From Rhodospirillales bacterium (GTDB taxonomy: Bacteria > Pseudomonadota > Alphaproteobacteria > Acetobacterales > Acetobacteraceae): 5,676 nucleotides of DNA. Position 1 is the first letter of the stretch, and each line of letters opens with the position of its first letter. Where the stretch lies: assembly GCA_025350425.1 (NCBI GenBank), contig JANXXW010000498.1, positions 1 to 5,676 of the forward strand, given 5' to 3'. A program made the translations under genes and the position numbers. Below, piece after piece: positions 1-4,849 of the stretch. Under the pieces are notes generated by a model. The model was not told the DNA's origin. It saw nothing but the letters and a program-made list of their open reading frames with translations, and searched no databases.

Positions 1-138
1 GACACCGCCGATCACCGCAGCCTCGGTACGGGTCGCTCCGTCGTAGGCCGCCGCGAGCGTGAGAAGCCGGCGGGTCTGGTGGGCATCCTTACTGCCACGC
101 GCCGCGGCACGCAGGCTGACAGCGTCGTAATCAGGCGA
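1..138 (-). pseudogene. IS630-family transposase, N-terminal fragment (inverted piece)
   Basis: Read on the minus strand from 138 to the left edge, this gives about 46 residues with the N-terminal pattern of IS630-type transposases: SPDYDAVSLRAAARGSKDA, then QTRRLLTLAAAYDG, then RTEAAVIGGV. That is the first helical bundle and the start of the DNA-binding helix-turn-helix. There is no start codon in frame upstream: the triplets beyond 138 read VPHGLQVR, which is not transposase-like, so the native first few residues are missing. The piece runs off the left edge just before the conserved RDW segment is expected. That next segment lies directly to the right on the opposite strand, so the gene is rearranged or two copies abut. 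The catalytic DDE domain is absent from the window. Family assignment is by remembered pattern, not by a search. Confidence 0.72.
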
Positions 139-225
139 GACTGGGTGGCCAAGCTGAACACGTATGGGCCTGCGGGCCTGATCGACCGCAGGGGTGGAGG
201 CACGCCGCCGATCCTGAGCGACGCA
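139..225 (+). pseudogene. IS630-family transposase, helix-turn-helix fragment (opposite orientation)
   Basis: The plus strand encodes DWVAKLNTYGPAGLIDRR followed by GGGTPPILSDA. This matches the part of IS630-type transposases that follows the first helix-turn-helix, usually seen as RDWVxRFNxxGPxGLxDRKxPGxPPxLSxA. The preceding residues VVIRR could belong to it, but the same bases are the antisense of the minus-strand fragment at 1-138. After about 225 the frame stays open to a TGA at 346-348, yet the protein no longer looks like a transposase, and I could not restore the family pattern in the other two frames. The GTG that could open this frame at 79 lies inside the inverted N-terminal piece and is not a real start. 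This is a dead remnant with no DDE catalytic domain. Confidence 0.7.
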
Positions 226-286
226 CCATCGAATCAGATGTGCACAGCGTCGGGCAAGCCTCCGCGAGTCAGGTCAGGCGGGTTCT

Positions 287-303
287 GGTATGATACCTAT
301 ACC
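287..303. repeat. Compound palindrome GGTAT-g-ATACC-t-ATACC
   Basis: The sequence GGTATGATACCTATACC contains a perfect 5-base inverted repeat (287-291 with 293-297, one-base centre). A third half-site at 299-303 can pair with the first across seven bases. Such spacing is seen in some operators, but no neighbouring intact regulator explains it. It lies in IS-derived or unassigned DNA and could be chance or part of an element end. Confidence 0.4.
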
Positions 304-385
304 TGTGTAACAGCGTTGGGCTATGTCTTGATGGTGGGAATAATCTGAAGAGAGCGAAGGCCGCCCAGTTCCAGGTTGAACCGAA

Positions 386-472
386 ATGAGCGACGATCTC
401 GCGGTTTATGTTCCGCGTAATCTGAGTATCGCGGACGGGGCGGAGGCGCTGATGGAACCTGCTATGCGGTAA
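386..472 (+). CDS. Possible 28-residue small ORF, doubtful
   Basis: An ATG at 386 opens a 28-residue frame, MSDDLAVYVPRN then LSIADGAEALMEPAMR, ending in TAA at 470-472. An in-frame TGA at 377-379 prevents extension upstream. The ribosome site is weak: AGG at 373-375, ten bases before the ATG. A poor promoter-like pair lies upstream, TTGGGC at 316-321 and AATAAT at 339-344 with 17 bases between. I recognise no family. It could be a gene fragment in the debris between the IS remnant and lexA, a true small protein, or chance. No signal peptide or membrane segment is apparent. Confidence 0.15.
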   Translation: MSDDLAVYVPRNLSIADGAEALMEPAMR

Positions 473-498
473 TCAGGCCAAGACTACGCCCACTCTGT

Positions 499-1212
499 TC
501 AATACTTTCGCAAAAGCGCCACCATTCGTCCCTGCACCTTCACCCGGTCCACCGGAAAAATCCGCGTCTCATGGCGCGCGTTGGCCGGTTCCAGCGCGAT
601 GGAGTTGCCTCGGCGGCGTAGGCGCTTCAGCGTCACCTCATTCTCATCGATCAGAGCCACCACGATTTCGCCCGTCTCGGCGGACTCGCCTTTGCGGATG
701 ATCACAGTGTCGCCGCTTAGAATGCCGGCGTCGATCATGGAGTCGCCGGCCACCTCAAGTGCGAAATGCTCACCCGCGCCAAGCCAGGCGATCGGCACCT
801 CGATATGCTGACCATCATCGCGCAACGCCTCTATCGGCTGGCCGGCGGCGATCCGGCCATACATGGGCAACTGCACCGCCGCCGCGTCCGGCGCCGCGCG
901 AACCCCGGGGAGGCGAGGGCTGAAATCACCTTGAATGACAGTGGGCGAAAAACTGCCTTCCTCCCGGATGTCGCCGTTGGTCGCGATCTGGATCGGCACG
1001 TTTGGCAGTCGGGTCACTTCGAGGGCACGCGCGCGGTGGTGCCTGCGTTGCAGGAAGCCGCGTTCCTCCAGGGCCGAGATCAGCCTGTGAATGCCGGATT
1101 TCGATTTGAGGTCGAGTGCGTCCTTCATCTCCTCAAAGCTGGGCGAGAACCCGGTAGCCTTGATATGTCCATCAATGAAGGTCAGCAACTCGTGTTGCTT
1201 GCGAGTCAGCAC
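499..1212 (-). CDS. lexA: LexA, SOS-response transcriptional repressor and self-cleaving peptidase (S24)
   Basis: LexA represses SOS DNA-repair genes and cleaves itself when RecA filaments form on single-stranded DNA. The protein is complete at 237 residues, normal for alphaproteobacteria. Residues 1-65 form the winged helix-turn-helix, starting VLTRKQHELLTFI, with recognition helix SKSGIHRLISALEERGF (37-53). The cleavage site is Ala123-Gly124 in GRIAAGQP. The catalytic pair is Ser158 in GDSM and Lys196 in EVTLKRL. I chose the GTG at 1212 over the longer frame opening with TTG at 1263. It gives the usual family N-terminus, has a GGGAG ribosome site six bases upstream, and the promoter's expected transcript start lies only a few bases before 1263. 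The operator upstream implies autorepression. moeA ends 115 bases upstream on the same strand. Confidence 0.96.
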   Translation of the reverse strand: MLTRKQHELLTFIDGHIKATGFSPSFEEMKDALDLKSKSGIHRLISALEERGFLQRRHHRARALEVTRLPNVPIQIATNGDIREEGSFSPTVIQGDFSPRLPGVRAAPDAAAVQLPMYGRIAAGQPIEALRDDGQHIEVPIAWLGAGEHFALEVAGDSMIDAGILSGDTVIIRKGESAETGEIVVALIDENEVTLKRLRRRGNSIALEPANARHETRIFPVDRVKVQGRMVALLRKY

Positions 1213-1218
1213 GGGTTT

Positions 1219-1223
1219 CTCCC
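1219..1223 (-). promoter_or_regulatory. Ribosome binding site of lexA (GGGAG)
   Basis: GGGAG reads 5'->3' on the minus strand, six bases before the GTG at 1212-1210. This spacing decides the start codon: the upstream TTG at 1263 would sit almost at the predicted transcript start, with no comparable site. Confidence 0.7.
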
Positions 1224-1273
1224 AAAAAGCCGGCCGAAACGCGAATTCGGAACAAACCGGCAACTGATCGAGC

Positions 1274-1288
1274 GTTCTATATTGGTTC
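1274..1288. promoter_or_regulatory. LexA operator (SOS box), GTTC-N7-GTTC
   Basis: GTTCTATATTGGTTC on the plus strand (GAAC-N7-GAAC on the minus strand) exactly fits the direct-repeat LexA box known from alphaproteobacteria. It covers the -10 element of the lexA promoter (1281-1276), so bound LexA should block RNA polymerase directly. I noticed no other copy of this repeat in the window, so only lexA appears under direct SOS control here. Confidence 0.88.
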
Positions 1289-1303
1289 CCGTTGGCGCGT
1301 CAA
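1276..1303 (-). promoter_or_regulatory. lexA promoter (sigma-70 type)
   Basis: On the minus strand, a -35 box TTGACG (1303-1298) and a -10 box TATAGA (1281-1276) are 16 bases apart, close to the housekeeping consensus. Transcription would start near 1269-1267, leaving a leader of about 55 bases before the GTG at 1212. The LexA operator overlaps the -10 box. The promoter lies wholly between moeA and lexA, so lexA can be expressed apart from the upstream cluster, though read-through from moeA is not excluded because no terminator is seen between them. Confidence 0.75.
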
Positions 1304-1327
1304 GCCGACGTTACAAGCCAACCGCCT

Positions 1328-2530
1328 TCACAACCCCAATGGATCGAGACGGATAATCTGGACAAAATCGCCCGGTTCGGCGGCGGTGGCGTGGGGCGCG
1401 CGTAGAATCAGGCAGTCCGCGCGCGTCAGTAAACGTAGCATTGCCGAATCCTGACGGTCGAACGGCACCGCTTCAACGCCGCCTGGTATCGCGCGTAGTG
1501 TCGCCCGGAGATGGTCGGCGCGATGATCGTTGGCGGGCAGCGGCGAAGCCAAGGTCGCGGCGATTGTTGGTGGCGCATCGCCGTTCAGGCCGCTGAGTCT
1601 TTGAATGGCGGGCATCAGAAAAAGGATGCCGCACACCATCGAGGAGACTGGATTGCCAGGCAGTCCGACCATCGGTAGTTCGCCGAGGCGTCCAAACATC
1701 AACGGCTTGCCTGGCCGCATCGCGATTTGCCAGAAATCGAGTTTCAGGCCGCGTGCGGCGAATGCTTCCTGGATCAAGTCGTGCTCACCCACGCTGGCCC
1801 CGCCTGTGGTGATCAGAAGATCGCAGCCCCTCGCGGCGTCGACGGCGGCTCCAAGCACTGCCCGGTCATCGGCCGCTACCGGCAGCACCATCGGTTCGCC
1901 ACCACAGGCCCTGACCAGCGCGGCCAGAGCGTGGGAGTTGGAACTGACGATGCCGCCCGGCGGGATCGGCTCGCCCGGTAGCGCGATCTCGTCGCCGGAG
2001 GCCAGGATCGCGATGCGCGGGCGGCGATGGACAGTGACCCAGGGGTGGTTGGCCGACGCGATCAGCCCGATGTCGCGGGCGGTAAGGCGGCGGCCGGTCT
2101 CGATTAGTGTGTCGCCCTCGGAGAAATCCTGACCGGCGCGGCGAATGTGGCGGCCGGCGCGGACCACTTCGTTCACCCGTAGGAAGTCGCCGTCCCGGGT
2201 GGCGTCCTCCTGGATCAGGATCGAGTCGGCTCCCTCCGGCACGATGCTGCCGGTGAACAGCCGCAGCGCCTCACCCGGCCCGATCTGGCCCTCCCAGGGA
2301 TGCCCTGCCGGCGCGCTTCCAACGACGCGGAGATTGGCGCCGAGCGCGCCATCACTGGCCCGTAATGCATAGCCGTCCATTGCGGAAACATCGCGCGGCG
2401 GCTGGGTTAGCCTCGCCGCCACGGGGGCGGCTGTTACGCGCTGCCAGGCGTCCGCCAGTGCTACTATCTCGGCGGCGGTCGGGACCAAACCCGCCAGGAT
2501 GCGAGCGCGCGCCTCTTCAACAGAAATCAT
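1328..2530 (-). CDS. moeA: MoeA, molybdopterin molybdenumtransferase
   Basis: MoeA carries out the last general step of molybdenum cofactor synthesis in the cytoplasm, inserting molybdate into adenylylated molybdopterin to give Mo-molybdopterin. The protein is complete at 400 residues, the usual length. The N-terminal MoeA region carries the signature DVSAMDGYAL (47-56). The MogA-like cofactor-binding domain has SGDE (178-181), TTGGASVGEHD (241-251), MRPGKP (271-276) and GLPGNPVSS (289-297). The small C-terminal domain (about 325-398) has the conserved QDSAML (360-365). The ATG at 2530 lies 7 bases past the moaC stop with no clear ribosome site, so translation probably depends on ribosomes finishing moaC. 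No MogA/MoaB-type adenylyltransferase gene is in the window. A Glp-type paralogue is possible, but the moaC neighbour favours MoeA. Confidence 0.95.
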   Translation of the reverse strand: MISVEEARARILAGLVPTAAEIVALADAWQRVTAAPVAARLTQPPRDVSAMDGYALRASDGALGANLRVVGSAPAGHPWEGQIGPGEALRLFTGSIVPEGADSILIQEDATRDGDFLRVNEVVRAGRHIRRAGQDFSEGDTLIETGRRLTARDIGLIASANHPWVTVHRRPRIAILASGDEIALPGEPIPPGGIVSSNSHALAALVRACGGEPMVLPVAADDRAVLGAAVDAARGCDLLITTGGASVGEHDLIQEAFAARGLKLDFWQIAMRPGKPLMFGRLGELPMVGLPGNPVSSMVCGILFLMPAIQRLSGLNGDAPPTIAATLASPLPANDHRADHLRATLRAIPGGVEAVPFDRQDSAMLRLLTRADCLILRAPHATAAEPGDFVQIIRLDPLGL

Positions 2531-2537
2531 AATAGTA

Positions 2538-3011
2538 TCATTTCTGCGAAAAATCGCCTGACTTTCCGCCTGACTTTTCGACCACGCGCAGCCCGTCGAT
2601 TCGCATCCCGCGGTCGACGGACTTGCACATGTCGTAGACCGTCAGCGCCGCGACGCTGGCCGCCGTCAATGCTTCCATTTCGACACCGGTTCGCCCAGAG
2701 GTCCGCACCGTCGCGGTGATTTCGACGCCGTCCGTGCCCTCCGCCGTGAGGTCTACGGTTACCGCCGTAATCGCCAGCGGATGGCAGAGTGGAATGAGGT
2801 CGGAGGTCCGCTTGGCCGCCATAATTCCCGCCAGCCGCGCCACCCCGAACACGTCGCCCTTCTTGGCGCCGCCCTCCATGATCATCCGCAGCGTCTCGGG
2901 CCGCATTGCCACCCGGACCCGTGCCGTAGCGGCCCGGTCGGTCACCGCCTTGCCGCCGACATCGACCATGGCGGCGTTGCCGGCCGCGTCGAAATGGGTG
3001 AGTCCGATCAT
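2538..3011 (-). CDS. moaC: MoaC, cyclic pyranopterin monophosphate synthase
   Basis: MoaC converts the MoaA product 3',8-cyclo-7,8-dihydro-GTP into cyclic pyranopterin monophosphate, the first stable intermediate of molybdenum cofactor synthesis. At 157 residues it is full length for this small hexameric cytosolic enzyme. The hallmark block KKGDVFGVARLAGI (50-63) contains the catalytic lysine at 51. SDLIPLCHPL (70-79) carries His77. VEMEALTAAS (110-119) is followed by the YDMCKSVDRGM motif (126-136) with Asp127 and Lys130, and the C-terminus has the usual KSGGKSGDF. The ATG at 3011 overlaps the trpC stop in ATGA, implying translational coupling to trpC; the only ribosome-site-like bases before it are a weak GGCGG. 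The partner moaA is not in the window. Confidence 0.96.
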   Translation of the reverse strand: MIGLTHFDAAGNAAMVDVGGKAVTDRAATARVRVAMRPETLRMIMEGGAKKGDVFGVARLAGIMAAKRTSDLIPLCHPLAITAVTVDLTAEGTDGVEITATVRTSGRTGVEMEALTAASVAALTVYDMCKSVDRGMRIDGLRVVEKSGGKSGDFSQK

Positions 3012-3796
3012 GCCGCCAGCAGGGTCCGCGTCGCGGCGGCGACGTCTGTCTGCCGCATCAGGCTTTCTCCCACCAAAAAGCAGGTCACGCCGATCTCTGC
3101 CAGCCGCTTCAGGTCGGCGTTTTCCCGTAACCCACTTTCTGCCACGATGATGTGGTCGGGTGGCACCAGCGGCGCCAACTCGAACACCGTCGCAAGATCG
3201 GTCTTCAACGTCTTGAGGTTGCGACTGTTAATTCCCATCAGCTTGGTCTGTAACCCGAGTGCGCGTTCCAATTCGGCGCGGTCATGCACCTCCACCAGAA
3301 CGTCCATGTCGAGCGCCCGTGCGACCTGTTCCAGTTCAATCGCCTGATCATCGCTCAACGCCGCCATGATGAGCAGGATGCAGTCCGCCCCCATCATGCG
3401 GCTCTCATGGATCTGCCATGGATCGAGCATGAAGTCCTTCCGCAGCACTGGCAGTCCCACGGCCGTGCGGGCCGCGTGCAGATGTTCGGGAAGCCCATGG
3501 AAATACGGCTCGTCGGTCAGGACCGAGAGGCAGGCCGCCCCGCCGTCCAGATAAGCCTCGGCCAGCCGGGCCGGATCGAAGTCGGGCCGGATCATGCCAC
3601 CCGAGGGCGATGCCTTCTTGATCTCGGCGATAAGCGCGAACCGTCCCGAAGCCGACATCTCCATCAGCGCTCGTCGAAATCCGCGTGGGGCTGGAGCCTG
3701 CGCGGCGAGATCGCGCAGGTGGGACATCGGCAGGTCGCGCTTGCGGCGTTCGACCTCAGCCAAGGTGTCGGCGCAAATACGGTCCAGCGCGTTCAT
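3008..3796 (-). CDS. trpC: TrpC, indole-3-glycerol phosphate synthase
   Basis: TrpC closes the indole ring, turning carboxyphenylaminodeoxyribulose phosphate into indole-3-glycerol phosphate with loss of CO2 and water. It is a monofunctional TIM barrel of 262 residues, normal length, with no fused TrpF domain. The catalytic residues known for the family are present: Glu58 and Lys60 in AEIKKASPS (57-65), Lys120 in LRKDFM (118-123), Glu169 in LVEVH, Asn190 in GINSRNL, and Glu220-Ser221 in VAESG. The phosphate-binding VGES is at 242-245. The ATG at 3796 was chosen because it overlaps the trpD stop (ATGA) and has GGGAG (3806-3802) five bases upstream. The frame extends further upstream to 4090, but that part is out-of-frame trpD sequence. 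The 3' end overlaps moaC by four bases. Confidence 0.97.
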   Translation of the reverse strand: MNALDRICADTLAEVERRKRDLPMSHLRDLAAQAPAPRGFRRALMEMSASGRFALIAEIKKASPSGGMIRPDFDPARLAEAYLDGGAACLSVLTDEPYFHGLPEHLHAARTAVGLPVLRKDFMLDPWQIHESRMMGADCILLIMAALSDDQAIELEQVARALDMDVLVEVHDRAELERALGLQTKLMGINSRNLKTLKTDLATVFELAPLVPPDHIIVAESGLRENADLKRLAEIGVTCFLVGESLMRQTDVAAATRTLLAA

Positions 3797-4803
3797 GCGG
3801 TCTCCCGACGCAATGTTTCCAGCGCGGCCAACGCCGAGCCGCCATCTAGGCCTTGTGCCGCCATCGTCGCGCCACCGCGCAGATCGTCCACCCGGCCTGC
3901 CACGATCAACGCTGCCGCCGTGTTGAGCAACACTGTTTCCCGATATGCGCCATGTGCGCCCTGAAGCAAGGCGAGTAGCGCCGCCGCGTTCACCGCCGGG
4001 TCGCCGCCCTGGATGTCCGCGATCGGCGCCCGGCGCAGTCCGGCTTCCTCGGGTGTGACCGTGAACTCCCGGATGGCGCCGTCGCGCCATTCCACCACAT
4101 GGCTTTCACCGGCCACCGTCAGTTCGTCGAGCCCCATGCCATGCACCAGCCAGCACCGTGTCGTCCCGAGCCGCGCCAGCGTCTCTGTCATGGCGCGCGC
4201 CCAGGCTGGATCGAATACGCCGGTCAACTGCCGCGTGACCCGGGCCGGATTGGTGAGCGGTCCCAACAGGTTGAAGATGGTGCGCGTACCAAGTTCCACC
4301 CGTGGCCCTGCCGCGTGCCGCAACGCGGCATGATGGCGCGGGGCGAACAGAAAGGCGCAATTTGCCGCGCGCAGCACCGCCGGAAGCCGATCCAGCGGCA
4401 CGTCCACGTTCACACCCAGAGCAGTCAGCACATCCGACCCTCCGGTGCGCGAACTCAAGGCGCGGTTGCCGTGCTTGGCGACCGGGACGCCCAGCCCGGC
4501 CAGCACGAACGTGACGGCGGTGGACACGTTCAGGGTGCCGGCATTGTCTCCGCCGGTGCCGCACACGTCGATGGCGCCATCAGGCGCTGCCACTTCCACC
4601 ATCCGCGCGCGCATGGCCCGCACCGCGCCCACCAGTTCGGCCACCGTTTCTCCACGCACCCGCATGGCCATCAGCAGCCCAGCGATCTGCGCCGGAGTCG
4701 CTTCGCCCGCCATGATGGTGTCGAAGGCCGCCTCCGACTCGTCCTCGGACAGTGTTTCTCCCATCGCGACGCGGGCAAGCACGGGTTTCAGGTTGGTGCT
4801 CAT
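3793..4803 (-). CDS. trpD: TrpD, anthranilate phosphoribosyltransferase
   Basis: TrpD joins anthranilate to PRPP to give phosphoribosylanthranilate, the second committed step of tryptophan synthesis. The protein is complete at 336 residues, the family norm, with no fused TrpG domain. A helical N-terminal domain (about 1-70) precedes the PRPP site DVCGTGGD (79-86), NVST (92-95) and KHGNR (110-114). The loop SSRTGGSDVL (117-126) varies slightly on the common S-G-A/S pattern. FNLLGPLTNPA is at 177-187, and the metal-binding Asp226-Glu227 lie in GLDELT. The ATG at 4803 follows a weak AGAAG ribosome site; an ATG 16 bases upstream is in another frame. trpC overlaps its stop by four bases. Unusually, the gene directly upstream is a PpiD-like foldase and not trpG. 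Confidence 0.97.
   Translation of the reverse strand: MSTNLKPVLARVAMGETLSEDESEAAFDTIMAGEATPAQIAGLLMAMRVRGETVAELVGAVRAMRARMVEVAAPDGAIDVCGTGGDNAGTLNVSTAVTFVLAGLGVPVAKHGNRALSSRTGGSDVLTALGVNVDVPLDRLPAVLRAANCAFLFAPRHHAALRHAAGPRVELGTRTIFNLLGPLTNPARVTRQLTGVFDPAWARAMTETLARLGTTRCWLVHGMGLDELTVAGESHVVEWRDGAIREFTVTPEEAGLRRAPIADIQGGDPAVNAAALLALLQGAHGAYRETVLLNTAAALIVAGRVDDLRGGATMAAQGLDGGSALAALETLRRETA
3802..3806 (-). promoter_or_regulatory. Ribosome binding site of trpC (GGGAG)
   Basis: GGGAG on the minus strand lies inside the end of trpD, five bases before the trpC ATG at 3796. Together with the ATGA overlap it fixes the trpC start and rules out the long upstream extension of that frame. Confidence 0.6.
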
Positions 4804-4849
4804 CGTCTTCTTTCTTCATCCCGTCCCTGTGAGAGGGGGCAGGTTTGAA
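4804..4849 (-). other. 46-base gap between the ppi gene and trpD
   Basis: The gap begins after the TAG of the ppi gene (4852-4850). It holds no strong promoter, no stem with a T-run, and no leader peptide with tryptophan codons. The only pairing seen is a 4-base stem, CCCT and AGGG around five bases, too weak for a terminator or attenuator. trpD is therefore probably read from a promoter further upstream, possibly that of the ppi gene or one outside the window. Confidence 0.5.

Larger units (their letters stand above)
226..498. other. Gene-poor stretch between IS debris and lexA
   Basis: No convincing gene, RNA or terminator is seen here. The plus frame continuing from the transposase fragment is open to 348 but has no recognisable content. 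The stretch holds a compound palindrome (287-303) and a 28-codon frame (386-472), listed separately. No stem followed by a T-run lies just past the lexA stop, so lexA's transcription end is not marked. The DNA may be remains of the same mobile element or of a gene that once stood downstream of lexA. Confidence 0.5.

Noticed and set aside
79..348. Complete 89-residue plus-strand protein from the GTG at 79
   Set aside because: Residues before about 139 are the antisense of the minus-strand transposase piece and those after about 225 match nothing known to me; only the middle is meaningful.
1291..1322. Inverted repeat GTTGGC (1291-1296) with GCCAAC (1317-1322) between moeA and lexA as a moeA terminator
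   Set aside because: Only six pairs around a 20-base loop, no T-run after it, and it overlaps the lexA -35 region; chance is more likely.
766..1356. 196-residue open frame on the plus strand across lexA
   Set aside because: It is antisense to a clearly recognised, complete lexA; long antisense frames are common in GC-rich DNA, and its protein shows no family pattern.
2555..2578. Tandem 12-base direct repeat (CGCCTGACTTT plus C or T) near the moaC stop
   Set aside because: It encodes the repeated KSG of the KSGGKSGD tail, a pattern usual at the MoaC C-terminus, so protein constraint explains it better than a DNA repeat function.
3797..4090. Upstream extension of the trpC frame by 98 residues
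   Set aside because: The added part is out-of-frame trpD sequence with Arg/Gly-rich shadow composition; the ATG at 3796 has a ribosome site and gives a normal-length TrpC.
4804..4849. Attenuator or terminator before trpD
   Set aside because: Only a 4-base stem is found, with no T-run and no leader peptide containing tryptophan codons.
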